Origin: Maratus speciosus
Taxonomy: Eukaryota; Arthropoda; Arachnida; Araneae; Salticidae
Assembly: GCA_963932465.1 (NCBI GenBank)
Contig: OZ010795.1
Coordinates: 475,406,806 to 475,470,805 of the forward strand
Length of the DNA: 64,000 bases
Direction: 5' to 3'
Shown here: piece by piece, positions 1 to 12,262 of the stretch
How the letters are laid out: each line of letters starts with the position of its first letter
Numbering within the stretch: the first letter of the stretch is position 1
Made by a program: the position numbers and the translations under genes
The notes under the pieces: model-generated
Seen by the model: the letters and a program-made list of their open reading frames with translations, nothing else
Databases searched by the model: none
Told to the model about the DNA's origin: nothing

Positions 1-49
1 TTTTCAAATGTAATTTTGTTACTTAACATGTTCTTCCACTTAGCTCTTC

Positions 50-1487
50 AATTAAGAGGCATAAATATCGGTATAGTTCGGAAGCATAAATCTCGGCAAA
101 TCTCGGTCAAGTTCGTTAATGGGCAAAATCGAACCAAAGGAGTTTTTTGAAAACCGAAAAAAAAAAAAAACCCATAACTTCTTAATTATAATACATATCG
201 AATCAGTTTAAAGTTATTATTACTTCTAAAAAAAGGGCCAAAAATTTATGCATGACAGATTTTTGATAAAATAAACAAGTTGGAAATTGCTTGTCAAACG
301 TGTAAAATGAGGTTCATTCGTACTATAACCAGTTTTATAAATATCTTTTGCACCGCATATTGTACTGAATGTATATTTTAGGGCCCTTCATAAGTGCATA
401 TCAATTTCATTCTGTTCGAAATGCTGTAACATCATTAAAAGGTACTTGCAAAATTTATTCCCATTGGCCGCAATGTAACGGAAATGTTTGACTGTACCTG
501 TAATTAAACTATGCATCCGATTTTCATAAAATTTGAAATGACTCGACAAAATTTTGCAACAATTATACATTTAAAATTTCAGACCATTCGGTTGGGTAGT
601 TTTTGCTCTGTTATATGCGGACAGATGGACAGAACGACGACTATAGGTGTTACGCATTCATATAATTACGAACGCACCTAAAAATGGGCTCAAGGGTAGA
701 AAAAAATAGGGTTTTGGGGAGAAAAAAATTCATAACTTCATCAATTCTCAAGATATAAAATCCATTTAAATTTATTATATATATTCTTAATATTATCTAC
801 AACTTTTATATTGAGATGTTTTTGATAGGACCAATTCTTACAGCAAAAATAATTTAAAAATCATTGCGATTGAAGAAAAAATCATCGTATGAAGGGTGTA
901 CTCAAATCCAAATTGCTTATTTTCTGACTTATTTTTAAATTCCTTTTTGCTCTCAAACGCATCCAATTGGTAGGTTTTCCTATTCAGAAGCTATATAATG
1001 AACCGTAATGGTCGATATTTTGATAGAGGCAGAATATATTTCAAAAAAGGATGTCAAAGTGGGCATTTTGAACCGAATTTCCCGAAGCGATTGCGTTGGA
1101 AACGGAAAAATATTGTCCTACTGAGAAAATGATTGTTTATAAATCAAGTTCTAATTAATTGTACGAAAAAAAATATTTCACTTATAAATCTCTTCAAAAA
1201 TCTGGTCAGCAAGTTTCATGTTTTTCTTTTAAAAATGAATCTGAAAATGTGTCAGAAAATTTCGAGTTGCTGAGCATGGAAAAGTATTTTTAATACCACC
1301 TTAACATGATATTGATAAAACCAGCTCTTATATAAAAATAAAATTAAATCTCGTCAAAAGCGGCCAGATAAAATTGTTAAAATGGGTTTATCTCTAATCA
1401 TGATTTAGTTTTTCTTGTTGAAATTAGTACTTAACTTCGAAATCTACCTGCGCCTGTAGCCCGAGCCGGCTGCGATTTTGTTTAACC
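50..1487. repeat. Dispersed repeat R1, copy 1 (interrupted)
   Basis: Direct-orientation match to 40560-41767. Shared landmarks in the same order are an A-run followed by 'cataacttcttaattata', 'aatgggctcaagg', 'tttttgataggacca', 'cgaatttcccgaagcg', and a shared right end near 'aaatctacct'. No open frame of note occurs. A 402-bp element lies inside it (277-678) and is missing from the other copy. The class is unknown. Confidence 0.75.
277..678 (-). mobile_element. Short non-autonomous element E402, copy 1
   Basis: In minus orientation the element reads GGTGCGTTCGTAATT... to ...CCAACTTG. It is flanked by TAAA at 273-276 and 679-682. The uninterrupted site is visible in the second R1 copy near 40835 as 'gataaaattaaaaatggg', which supports a 4-bp TTTA/TAAA target duplication. 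Related copies are at 50222-50650 and 62019-62437. It contains a module with 'ccctgtaa'-like text that also builds the array at 6235-7130. It has no coding capacity and the superfamily is not clear. Confidence 0.75.
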
Positions 1488-2329
1488 TTCTATAACTCAC
1501 CGACTTTTCGGATATTCAAACCAAATTTTTTGGATACGAATAAGATTACAACAGAGATAATTTTTACAATTGGGTATTTTTTTTTATACAGGGCGCCGTA
1601 TAAAAAATAAATTTTGAATTTCTTGGGAAAAAGCCCTCTCCCCTCCCACACAAACAATGGAGGTGAAATTATATTATTTGGGATTATGTACCTTTCGTAC
1701 AAACAATTTTTTAATTTAAATTATTTATCTATATCTTACATTTACAGAAATAAACAGTGTAACGATCATTTTAGACCCACTGGATATAATAAAACAAAAT
1801 TGTTCTATACATTACCTTATGTTATAAAGGGAATAAAAAGTGACATTTAAGAACTGTAATGCAGTGAAAATGTTATGCTATATCTTTCAGAACTTCTCTA
1901 TTAATAACTAAACGTATTTCGCTATTTATCTTATTCAAAAGCTTAATTAACTTCCAGGATTTCTGTCTTTAGATGATAATCAACACGCACCGCTTACTTG
2001 AAAAATAAAGTTTTATCTTCCTTTTCTATTATCTTGTCACGCAAATAAATGTTAGTCATTTAATAGTGTTAACGCACTTTGTGTTGGACACATCAATTCA
2101 TTATCTCTATGTCTCGACAGAGTTAAAATCTCTAATAGTGTAATAAAGCAATGACCTGTAATTGCAGAAAAAGGTAAAGCATTTGATTAAACGTATATTA
2201 TTTTTTCACATTTATATGCATAAAGATTAGCATTATATTTAAACTTATCGTGTTTTATATAATGCGTGCAATAGTTTTACCTGGTGCAATAACTTTTTAA
2301 TAATATCATTAACATTTTTTGCCGAAACG
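1488..2329. other. Unassigned AT-rich stretch
   Basis: About 840 bases with no credible coding frame, no RNA gene and no repeat that I could match elsewhere in the window. Confidence 0.5.
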
Positions 2330-3010
2330 TCAGTTGAGGCTTACTGGGGGAGACGTGAAAAGTTTTCGGTTTAAAAATCTGTTACTCTGTCTGTCTGTTA
2401 CACAATAACTGCTTCAGAAACAATCGATTTGGTGGAGGATACGGTAACTAAATTTATTTCAGAAAATATATGTTGCAATGCATCCTGTGCAGTCGTGGAA
2501 AAAAAAAAGTTAACACCACGAACTAACTCTTCAATATATTATTTGAAGGAAATTACTGGTACCAAACGATTGGAAATAAAGTCCACTTTTAAATTGTGTA
2601 TATGAAATTTCCTTAGGAGGCCATCAACAAATCAAAACAAGTAAGAAAAATCATACGTACAGCATAGATTATGAAACACTTTCCAACACTCCCTGAAAGA
2701 TTTAACGAAACTTAGTTACTTAGGGAAATAAGGTAAATAAGAATAACTAAGTAAACATTTAAAAATCTGATTTCAGTAGTTACCGCCCATAGCCAAATAT
2801 GTATTCCAATTCTTTTGAACAACCCTGTAATTGATCTTTATGTTGTTATATATAGTATATAATGGGAAAATTTAGTTTAGTAAGAAAACTTATAACAGGT
2901 TGAAATTTCGCTTTCAGCAAGTTATACAATTAATTGGAAAAATATTTGAATACTTTTGTACAGCCTTGTAGTTTTCCTAGTATCTTTATTACACGCCGCT
3001 ATTTAGCTAA
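2330..3010 (+). repeat. Dispersed repeat K, copy 1, left part
   Basis: The reverse complement of this block matches 22330-22463 plus 24192-24540, and in part 12640-12815. Shared landmarks are 'tttcataatctatgc', 'tttggtacc.gtaa', 'ttctaactaaactaaatttt' and 'ggctatg.gc.gtaa'. The order of blocks in the inverted copy shows that this part and 6235-7130 belong together and were separated by a later insertion (about 3010-6234). Confidence 0.65.
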
Positions 3011-3054
3011 AATTTAATTCAAACTAAAACACTCTTAATACTACTGAAACCACA

Positions 3055-3602
3055 TTTCCTGAAATTATCATCCATAGACGATATGTATCATTTTTCAAAA
3101 TCTAATTTTTTTGTGCCTCATTTTAAATTTAAAATTTTTTAAATGGCCACCATTTTGAAACAAGATGGCGGATGATGCTGGCCAACGAACTCGGTCGAGA
3201 CATTGCTATGTGCTTTGCACATTCCTTGTCACATCCAAATCGGTTCATAAATACATGTATTATCGCGTGAAAAAAATCAGATCGTTTCAAAATGTCAGCC
3301 ATGCCAGAAATTCAAAGTGCTATAACTCAGCCATTTTTTAAGATATAGACGAAACTAAAAATGCTCCAGAATCTTTGTATCAAGCTCAAACACATAAGAA
3401 AAAAATCTTTTTCAATGTTTAATTTTTTTGCGCCTTATTTTAAATTTAAAATTAAATTTTTTTTAAATGGCCGCCATTTTGAAACAAGATGGCGGATGAA
3501 GCTGGCCAACGAAGTCGGTCGAGACATTGGTATGTACTATATACACACGAAATTTTATCCAAATCGGTTCATAAATACAAGAATTACAGTATGACAAATA
3601 TC

Positions 3603-3605
<3 letters not shown>
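3055..3605 (+). repeat. Two-unit tandem repeat, about 315 bp per unit
   Basis: The block holding 'aaatggccaccattttg', 'caagatggcgg' and 'aatcggttcataaatac' occurs at about 3115-3300 and again at about 3430-3610. Short open frames across it follow the repeat in two phases and are not believable genes. Confidence 0.75.

Positions 3606-3641
<36 letters not shown>
3605..3641. repeat. (TA)n microsatellite left of the inverted-repeat element
   Basis: About 18 uninterrupted TA units abut the CAGGGTGTCC terminus. A second TA run (5579-5602) abuts the other terminus. This fits insertion of a TA-targeting element into a TA tract. Confidence 0.9.
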
Positions 3642-3644
<3 letters not shown>

Positions 3645-5578
3645 GGTGTCCGGTCTATAAGGTGTCCAATCGCTAATTCCTAAACCGTTAGTCATAGACA
3701 TATAGTTCCAAATACAAAAATGTTTTAAATCAGGTAAAGAAATATTTTAAAAGCGATTTGGGTCAATAAAAAACATTTCTTAAAAAATTACGAAATTTAA
3801 ATTTTTATACGGTCCCCCGGTCCTATAAGTTATATTTAGTAAATTTTTCCTTTTACACTGACAAGTAATACACAAAAAGTCCAGTTATTCTACGATTAAA
3901 ATTGACCGAGTAATACCTGTTTAAAGTTGGAGCATATTTTTTGCTGCAAATTGGGGGTCATTCACAAATTTAGTCGAAATATAATTTCGTCAGATATAAA
4001 AAATGTTTGGGAGTAAAATTAACATTGCAATATAAATTTGAAATCTTTAATCATTCTGGCATATTAATGGAAAATATACAATTTGTAAAAAACATTTAAG
4101 AAGAAAGAAAAAACAGAATTTTTGTTAAATAAAATGATTCTAAATTAACAGCCTCAATTCTTTACAAAATGACGCGTATTTTAAAATATTATTAGATTGC
4201 ACAAGCCTGCAAAAGTTGGGTTATGTCATGTTTTTTAGCTTTTGATAATTGAATCTTATATATTCTGTACCGCTGAATCCGAAATTGACCTTCGTTTTTA
4301 ACTATAATATCAGGATTTTTCGCAAATTGCAAATTTCAAAGTTAAGAAGTTCAATGTTAAAATTGGATTTCCTCCCCATCTCATCGGACCACTCAGCTGT
4401 TTAGCTGTAAGAATCCCAGGATAAGCAAAAATATCGAATAAATTTTTTAATCAAATAAAAAAAAAAAAAAAAATGTTTTACATATGTTTTATAGTATGCG
4501 ATATAGTATGCGACACATTTGCGATTTGCAAAAAAAAAAAAAAAAAAAAAATTTAACGTGATGGTTAAAAATGAAGGTTATTTTCAGATTTAGTGCTAAA
4601 AATTGCGTAAAAATCAATTATCAAAAGTTAAAAAACACAACCACCTCGTCTACTATATAGTATTCGATTTTTGTTAGTCCTTAAATTTGAAAATTTATTA
4701 TTTGCGAAATATCCTGACATGATGGTTAAAAATTAAGGTAATTTTCGGATTCAGTGCTAAAAAATACATAAAAGTTAAAAAACCCAACAATCGCAGTCTT
4801 GTATTATCAAATCTAAAACTTTTTCTTAAACTCCTTGGCAGAAATCTATCCGAAATTTTTCGTGTTATCCTGTAAAATAAGTATAAATGGTAACCACCGA
4901 AAATCTTAATGATATTAGATTGTTATCGGATTTGCGCCAGTAGGTAAAATGCAATCTCGATCGGATATTTAAAAGTGGGTTAAAGTTCGAGTACAAATTT
5001 TGAACTGGAAAAACATACATACGATTGTTGAAGTAACATAAAAACTTATAAAAGAAACATAATTTTTGTTAAATGAAATCATAAGAGAAACAGTCTCAAA
5101 TCCTGACAAAATAAAACATATGTTATTTTAGCCAATTTGAGACTTAATCATAATACTTGTAGGATTTTTTTTCAAAGCGCAGATACACATGAAGTAAGAT
5201 CTTCGAATACTTTAAAAACTTGGTATATGATCCCTCAAAGCCAAGCCGAACTCATTTGTTTTCAGAGTAGAAAAGTGGCGTAAGTCATGCATTTTTAAAG
5301 TTTCATAACTCGCTCAATTTTAGCGTTATATAAATGGGACTTTTTTTTTGTCTTACTGGTCAGTGTAATAGGAAAAAATTACTAATTATAACTTATAGGA
5401 CCGGGGGACCGTATAAAAATTTAAATTTCGTAATTTTTTAAGAAATGTTTTTATTGATCCAAATTGCTTTTAAAATGTTTCTTTACCTGATTTAAAACAT
5501 TTTTGTAACTGGAACTATATGTCTATGACTAACGGTTTAGGAATTAGCCATTGGACACCGTTGAGACCGGACACCCTG
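3642..5578. mobile_element. Long-TIR DNA transposon without transposase (1.94 kb)
   Basis: The ends are CAGGGTGTCCGGTCT at 3642 and its inverse at 5578. The inverted repeats run about 290 bp (3642-3935 against 5285-5578) and share 'ggtcccccggtcctata', 'actaacggtttaggaatt' and 'acactga'. The flanks are TA. The interior also repeats itself. A block with 'tttttgttaaat.aaat' is duplicated directly (about 4063-4200 and 5000-5160), and a block with 'gatggttaaaaat.aaggt' appears twice in one direction (4560, 4720) and once inverted (about 4190-4330). No frame encodes a transposase, so it must move in trans if at all. The ends and TA site suggest the Tc1/mariner superfamily, which is inference. Confidence 0.8.
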
Positions 5579-6234
5579 TATATATATATATATATATATA
5601 TATCAATTTTGAACGGAAGGTGGTTTCGGGGTCTGGGGGTCATGATTGGTGAAAATATACCAAAATCGTTTTCCTCCGAATGGCTGCAATAGGTAGCTTT
5701 TTCTAATGAAAGATACCTAAAAGAAAAAACTGTCCCCCACCACCACCAAAAATCAACTCATCTTACATTTATAAAATACTTATTATGCGCTAAAAACAAT
5801 GTCAAAGTTTAAAAGCAATCGGTTCTTTATTTTTCCAAATTTTAACAATATCCCGTCAACTCTCTCTATGTGAAAAGACTTTTAATGAGTTTAAAAATCG
5901 ATTTTTTCATAAACTTACCGTTCAATTTTTTTTCAAATTGACATTTTATAAATCAACGTACAAAATAACATCCAAATGCGAAAGAACCAAATTTGTAAAA
6001 TCAGTAGTTTAAAAATTTCGAACCTTTATTTCCAAAGCCTAGTATCTCTTTTCTTTCCGTTCTGCTTGCTAACAAAATGTAAACATTGGCATGTCGTGAA
6101 CTGTGACGTCATAATATGTCATGACCCCATTTTGGAGCGACGTAATTTTAGCTTACTTTTAGGATTAATTATTTAACAGTATGGCTATTTTTTTCGCGTT
6201 TTTGAGAACATTTTTGAAAACTGTGGATGTGGAA
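5579..6234. other. (TA)n and unassigned flank of the inserted block
   Basis: It begins with a TA microsatellite (5579-5602). The rest is AT-rich non-coding sequence that is absent from the inverted copy of repeat K at 21296-24540, so it seems to be part of the insertion. Confidence 0.45.
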
Positions 6235-7130
6235 CTATCAGAAAAATATATAAATGATCAAATCCTCCATGTGTGCAAATTCTTCATTCTTTGCGTGACC
6301 CTGTATATAATTTTATCTATATTCTACAAACTTCTTTTAATAAACTAAATGCAGTACACCGTAAAAATGCATAACTCATTTAAAAACCACCTTTAAGCAA
6401 TTTGCGCTCTTACCCAGGAACCCTTACGAATTACTTTGAGTAGCCCTGTATATGAATTATAGCATTTATACACACTATACAGTGTGCATAAATATAGTGA
6501 AACATAAAAGCGCATATCCTAATTAAAAATGCATTTGCAGCAGTCACCGCTAATGTACAGTACTTCTGATACAATATACTATCTGAAAACTTTTGTGTGT
6601 CCCTGTAAATGCTATGCACTTCGTAACGTACATGAAATAGCTTATAGTAAACCTAAGCGACGTATATATATTTCATTATATGTGAAATAGTTTAACATAA
6701 TTAAAATACGTTGCAAACAATCCCTCTTCCTCCCTATATCATTATGCAACGGAATTCTTTTGTGTGACCCTGTAAAAGAATAATAACTATTCGTTGCACA
6801 GCTTATTATAGAGGATGCATGCTTTTGTGCACTTCATAAATGTATATCAATTTTGTTGTGTTTGGGTTGCGTGTAATATCATTAAAAATCATTTCAAACG
6901 ATTTCTTCCCATAGGCCCTAATGTAACGGAAAACTTTTGACTGTCCCTGTAAATGAACTAAACATGTTACAAACTTCATTTATAATAGGAAACGTGCTAT
7001 GGTATACGTCAATAACGTCCAAAAATTTCAAGGCAATCCGAGTATATAGCGAGAGAGCGCGGACAGACAGCCAGACGGACAGAAAAACCGAAGTCATAAA
7101 CACTGTTGGAAAGTACTAAAAAGATCAAAC
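6235..7130 (+). repeat. Dispersed repeat K, copy 1, right part: tandem 'ccctgta' modules
   Basis: The string 'ccctgta' recurs at 6299, 6444, 6601, 6768 and 6945, spacings of 145 to 177 bp, each inside a degenerate module with 'tcattaaaa' and a 'gtaac.gaa..tttt' block. The reverse complement matches 21296-22330, including the tail 'cataaacactgttggaaagtact'. The E402 elements contain the same module. Confidence 0.7.
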
Positions 7131-7649
7131 TTTAGCTTTTTTTCAAAGGCAACTCCCAATTTTGACAATATATTTTAAATTTTCGGTTCAAACTATGCCT
7201 AGAAACAAAATTTTAAGTCATTTGGATGATATGTTTTTGAATTATAAACATTCAAAATTTAGAGCTTCTTATATCTCTTGAAATTATAATTATAATGGAA
7301 TAATTTTCTGCTTATAATATTAATATAATACCAAAAATCTCAAACATAAATGCATTAAATTTGTAATCTTAAAAATTTTATAATATGAATTATGGAATTA
7401 ATATTCGAAAAAAAAAATGTGAATTGTAACCTACAATTTTTTTGATAGATTTATATTTATTAAGTCCCGCTTAATTCGAATTCAAAATTAAAAATTTTTC
7501 TTCCGAATAGTTTTCAAATTATGCTTTAAAACGTCAAAATGATGGTTTAAGAGGCCGTTTAGGATGTGCAGAAAAGAATAATTTGAAAAAAAAATACATT
7601 TTACTCACTGTATTGCAACATTTAGGCAGATAATAGTCGAAATATATTA
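7131..7649. other. Unassigned AT-rich stretch
   Basis: About 500 bases without a coding frame, RNA gene or repeat that I can place. Confidence 0.5.
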
Positions 7650-7837
7650 ACAAGGGGAGGACCAACCTTGTTAATCACAGATTCTGATTATTTTAATATA
7701 TGTTGTAGGGTAGAGACCCCTTAGTCTCCGATTCAACGGATTTTATCCAATGCTCCTTAGTTCTTGAGAAACCGGGGGGGGGGTGTCTAATAGTAGTACA
7801 CAACTTAAATACTTACTTTGTAACAAAAAGGATAGGT

Positions 7838-7908
7838 TGGGCGTAGCTGAGTTGGTATGGCGTTTGCCCGCTGATCCGTGGGCCTGGGTTCGATCCCGGG
7901 ACGCGCTA
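7838..7908 (+). other. tRNA-like sequence, left arm of FB-1
   Basis: A good A box (TAGCTGAGTTGG) and B box (GGTTCGATCCC) are correctly spaced, with a near-paired acceptor (GGGCGT against ACGCGC). The anticodon loop is close to CTGATCC, which would read GAT (Ile), but the anticodon stem has a bulge and the T stem a mismatch. T-rich sequence follows. It is best read as a decayed or tRNA-derived block carried by a transposable element rather than a working tRNA gene. Confidence 0.6.
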
Positions 7909-8254
7909 CATTTCTTTTTCTCATTTTTTTGTTTTATAAATATATTTGTAAGTATAACTTAATAATCTGATTGTCAATTAAAATTTATAATATTGTATAT
8001 CAGTTATAATTTTAACCTATTTAATTTTTTACTTTTGACTAAACAGTTGTATAAAACATCATAAAACTGTTAATTTTTTAAAAATAACTTTTAAAATGTA
8101 TTTCATATATTCTTTATCGATGCAATGATATTGAGGAATTGTGTCAATTCGTGATTTTAAAGGAACATCATTTAAGCATTGCTTTAACAAAGGAAGTCAA
8201 TGCGATAAAACTATTATTCTGTTTTTAAAGTAACAAGCATAATTATATTAAAAA

Positions 8255-10966
8255 CTAGCAAACCCCGCGGCTTTGCTCGCGTAATATTTGAAATATGCCA
8301 AGTGATATTTATATGTCTCATGTTTATTAAAAAGTACTAACTAAATTTTTATTTTATTAAAAGGTACAATTTTATTTTATTAAAAGGTACTTATTACTTC
8401 TGGGAATAATTCAAAAATTACTATTTAAAACACTGTTTGACTAAACATCATTATTACACTGCATTAGGTAGAAATGAGACTTAAATTAATAAAACGAAAT
8501 AAAACTAAAAAATTATAATTTAGAAAATATTTTTAAACTTTTATGCTCAATTAATACGCTCATTTCAGTATTCATTTGAAGTTTTGAATTTTTTAAAAAC
8601 CATCTTCTTACATCTTAAAATCAACTATCATGCCAAATTCCAAGTCCTACCACCTCTCTCAACATAAAGGGCTACGTTGAAATAGGAACTGTCACCATTA
8701 ATTTGCCAACATTAATTTTGAAATCAGTTTGTTATTTCCTAATATTTCACAGAAACGTAATTTAGAAAGCTTTTAAAGGCCTTTTTCAGAACGTTTGTTG
8801 TTCCTGTGAACCCCGAGTGGTAGAATCATCGGCATAAAATATAGCCTGTGTAGGATCAGAGACTGTTACCATTGATTCGAAACTATTATTACTTTTATAA
8901 TCGGTTTATATTGTCTGAAATTGCATAGAAATTGTAATTTAGAACTTTTTTGGAACGCTTTTCGCACCTCCCCTTCCCTTCACCCCTTTTTAATTCAAAT
9001 TTATTTTCGACAGTCCTTCGAGGGCATTTATATTTTATAAGTAACTACCATGAAATATTTAAAGTTTCTAGCCTTTTCAGTATCACAGAAATCGCAATTT
9101 AGAAATTTTTTAGCTCCTGCAACCCTCTGGTGGTAGGGGCACAGACACACAATATAGCTTATTTTTGAGCAGGTTCAATCACCAACAATTTGTCATCATT
9201 GTTTTTTTAATCGGTTTGGTATTTTATAAGTTTGCTTAAAAATTGTAATTTATAACGCTTTTCGTTCACTTCATCTTTTTAAATTTGGAATTTTCTTTCG
9301 ACTGTTCTTAGAAAGCAGTTGCATCTTGTAAGTAAATACCATGCCATATTTCAATGTGTTAGACCCATCAGTTGTGCAAAAAACGCAAATTAGAAAATGT
9401 TTTCTTTTGCAACTCTCAGATGGTAGTGACAGCAACATAAAATATAACCTATGTTATAGCAGGGACTGTCACCATAGATTTGCAACCATTAATTTTGAAA
9501 TAGCTTTGGTATTTACTGAGATTGAGTAGAAATCGCAGTTTACAACGTTTTCAGAACGCTTTCGTGCTTTTTCACCCCTTTTTAAATTTCCAATTTTTTC
9601 GAAACTGTTCTTGAAGATCATCTATATCTAATAAATATGTACCTTGCCTAATTTTAAGTTGCTAGCCCCTACCGATCACAAAAATCGAAATTTAGCATGA
9701 TTTTTTGCTCCTGCAACGTCTAGGTGATAGTGATACCGACATAAAATAGTGTCTATGTTACAGCAGAGGCTGTCAGCATCAATTTCCTACCATAAACGTT
9801 TGAAATCAGTTTGATTCTTCCTGAGATATTGCTGACAAATCGTCATTTAGAATGTTTTTAGAACGCTTTTCGCGCATTTTGCTCCTGCATCTCCTCTAGG
9901 GTAGTGGAAACAGATATAAAATATAGCCTATCATGGAGCAAGATCTGTCACCTTCATTTGTACACCATTATATTTGAAATCGGTTTAGTACTTCCTGAGA
10001 TTGGATAGAAATAGCAATTTAGAACGCTTTTTACAACGCTTTTTGCGTATTTTGACACCCCTTTTAAATTTTGATTTTTTTAGGAAATGTCCTTAGATAT
10101 CTTTGATATCTTATAACTAACTACCATTCCAAATTTAACAATTCTAGGCCCTTCCGTAACGCAAAAACCGCAATTTAGAACGTTTTTCTCCTGCACCCCC
10201 TTTCGGGTAGTGGCACCAACATAAAACTTAGCCTATGTTGGAGCAAGGGTTGTCACCGTCATTTTGATAGCATTATTTTTTAAATCGGTTTGGTATTTCC
10301 TGAGATTGTGTAGAAACCACCATTTAGAACGTTTTTTAGAACGCTTTTCGCGCATTTTCACCACTTTCAAATTTCGCATTGTTTAAGAACTGTTCTTAGA
10401 AATCCGTTATATCTAATAAGTTGCTAATATCTCAAATTTCATATTTCTAGGCCCTACAGTAACGCAAAAATCGCATTTTTAGAACGTTTTTTGCTCCTGC
10501 ACCCCCTTTCGGGTAGTGGCACCGACATAAAACATAGCCTATGTTGGAGCAAGTGTTGTCACCGTCATTTTGACAGCACTATTTTTTAAATCGGTTTGGT
10601 ATTTTCTAAATTATGTAGAAACTTCCACTTAGAACGTTTTTTAGAACGCTTTTTGTGCATTTTCACCCCTTTTAAATTTCGAATTGTTTAAGAACTGTTC
10701 TTAGACATCATTTATATCTTATAAGTAACTAATATTCCAAATTTCATATTTCTAGGCCCTTCAGTAACGCAAAACTCGCATTTTTAGAACGTTTTTCGCT
10801 CCTGCACCCCCTTTGGGGTAGTGGCAATGACATAAAATATAGCCTATGATCTAAGTTGAACTAACACCATCATTTTGATACCATTACTTTTGAAATCAGT
10901 TCGGTAGCTCCAGAGATTACCTCTAACAAACAAACAAACTTTACTTCTTTAGAATATTAGTATAAA
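8255..10966 (-). mobile_element. Helitron-like element HelA, tandem-module type
   Basis: Read on the minus strand it starts with TTTATACTAATATTCT (family consensus TCTATACTAATATTAT) and ends with a hairpin, AGCAAA...TTTGCT around a CCGCGG core, closing on CTAG and followed by T. These are the marks of a Helitron terminus. The body is about nine degenerate modules of about 300 bp, each with 'gccactac', 'caggagc', 'aacgttctaaa', 'ctgaagggcctagaa' and 'tctcaggaaatacc.aaccg' blocks. There is no Rep/helicase frame, so it is non-autonomous. It lies inside FB-1. Confidence 0.75.
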
Positions 10967-11357
10967 TATAAATTAGCACCAGAATTAAATTACAACCGAT
11001 TTTTTGAATATTAAAAATTTTCAAATTTGTAATACGCATGCTTGCACTTTCAATTATTTTGTTTCCCCCTTTATCTTCTTTCTGCTTTTATTTTTATTTT
11101 ATTTGAATATTCTTTTATTTTATCATAACTAGATGGCACCACAACAGGTTTTGCCACGATTTTGGAATTTTCATCATTCAATAATAGATTCAATTTCTTT
11201 TTAAACCTCTTTAAAGAGTGAGAAATAATAGTTTAAAAATAAAAAATGATAAATTTAAGTTTGTTAACATTATAATTAATGTATGATATTAAAATTTTTA
11301 ATTAAAATTATTAAATTACAAATAAATTTATAAAACAAATAATGAGAAAAACAAATG

Positions 11358-11430
11358 TAGCGTGTTCGGGTACCGATCCCGGACCCGCAGATCAGCCAGC
11401 AAACGCCGTACCAACTGAGCTACGACCAAC
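11358..11430 (-). other. tRNA-like sequence, right arm of FB-1
   Basis: This is the inverted counterpart of the block at 7838-7908. On the minus strand the A box is TAGCTCAGTTGG, closer to the tRNA consensus than in the left arm. The B box has decayed to GGGATCGGTACCC, and the loop CTGATCT again gives GAT. Each arm has kept a different half of the promoter better, which suggests independent decay of a once identical pair. Confidence 0.55.
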
Positions 11431-11479
11431 CTATCCTTTTTGTTACAAAGTAAGTATTTAAGTTGTGTACTACTATTAG

Positions 11480-11501
11480 ACCCCCCCCCCCCCCCCCCCC
11501 G
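11480..11501. repeat. Poly-C tract
   Basis: A run of about 20 C. It corresponds to the shorter G run near 7777 in the opposite arm of FB-1. A glycine-rich minus-strand frame across it is an artefact. Confidence 0.9.
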
Positions 11502-11859
11502 GTTTCTCAAGAACTAAGGAACGTTGGATAAAATCCGTTGAACCTGAGACTAAGGGGTCTCTACCCTACAATATATTTTAAAATAATCAAAATCTGTGAT
11601 TAACAAGGTTGGCCCTCTCCTTGTAAGTGAGTAAAGTGGTCCTATTCGCATAATCCGTTAATAAAAGTGACTTACAAGGGCACCACCAAACATGATGCGC
11701 ACAGATTTTGATGATTTCAAAGTATATTGTAGGGGTCATACCACTAATTATTCTGATGAAAGGGTTTCTTCTGATGAAAGGGCCTTAGTTTTTGAGAAAT
11801 GGGAAGTTAAAGTTCAGCGTATATTTCAAATAACCATTAGTGTGACTCTCTGTATGTAA

Positions 11860-11929
11860 ATGCGTGGTGCAGCGGTAACGTGCGAGCTTACGGACAGAGA
11901 CGTTGCGGGTTCAATTCCCCTTCGAGGCT
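11860..11929 (+). other. tRNA-like sequence, left arm of FB-2
   Basis: The A-box-like TGGTGCAGCGG and B box GGGTTCAATTCCC are spaced as in a tRNA. The central TTACGGA resembles the anticodon loop of eukaryotic Arg-ACG tRNA. A run of eight T follows directly, which is a standard RNA polymerase III stop. The acceptor pairing is poor, so I call it tRNA-like only. Confidence 0.55.
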
Positions 11930-12192
11930 TTTTTTTCTTTTTTACTTACTTTTATATTTTTTACACGTTAAAAATTTTAAGCAGAATTGGGCATTCTAAA
12001 GCTTTGAACTTTGATATTTTCATAATAAATTACATTTACATTTTTGAATTTTTCATGGCAATTTATTTTTCTCTTGAATTTTTAAACTAATATTTCTATT
12101 TACAAAACTCCAAAACTAATTTGTAAAAGTTCAAAGCTGTAGAATTCACTATTCTACTTAAAATTTGTAACGTTTAAAAAACATAAAAATAA

Positions 12193-12262
12193 GTGCCCCA
12201 GGGTGGGACCGAACCCGCAATGTTCTGGTCCGTAAGCTCGACCGCTACCGCTGCACCACGAA
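12193..12262 (-). other. tRNA-like sequence, right arm of FB-2
   Basis: Inverted counterpart of 11860-11929. On the minus strand it has TGGTGCAGCGG, TTACGGA and GGGTTCGGTCCC in order. The B box is slightly different from the left arm. Confidence 0.55.

Larger units (their letters stand above)
7650..11630. mobile_element. Foldback element FB-1 with tRNA-like arms, split by a Helitron
   Basis: The inverted arms are about 7650-8060 and 11230-11625. From the outside in they share 'accttgttaatcacagatt', 'gtagggtagagaccccttag', 'ccttagttcttgagaaac', a long G or C run, 'tactacta' text, a tRNA-like block, then T-rich sequence. The space between the arms is mostly a Helitron-like element (8255-10966). 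Without it the element would be near 1.3 kb. I see no transposase. The class is unknown, and the outer ends are placed only to within tens of bases. Confidence 0.65.

Noticed and set aside
7838..7908. A functional tRNA gene
   Set aside because: The anticodon stem is bulged, the T stem has a mismatch and the acceptor is imperfect. It is also repeated inside an inverted arm, which points to a mobile element.
11730..11790. CTGATGA followed by GAAA, a possible hammerhead ribozyme core
   Set aside because: The surrounding bases do not form the three helices, and the doubled CTGATGAAAGG is a simple local duplication.
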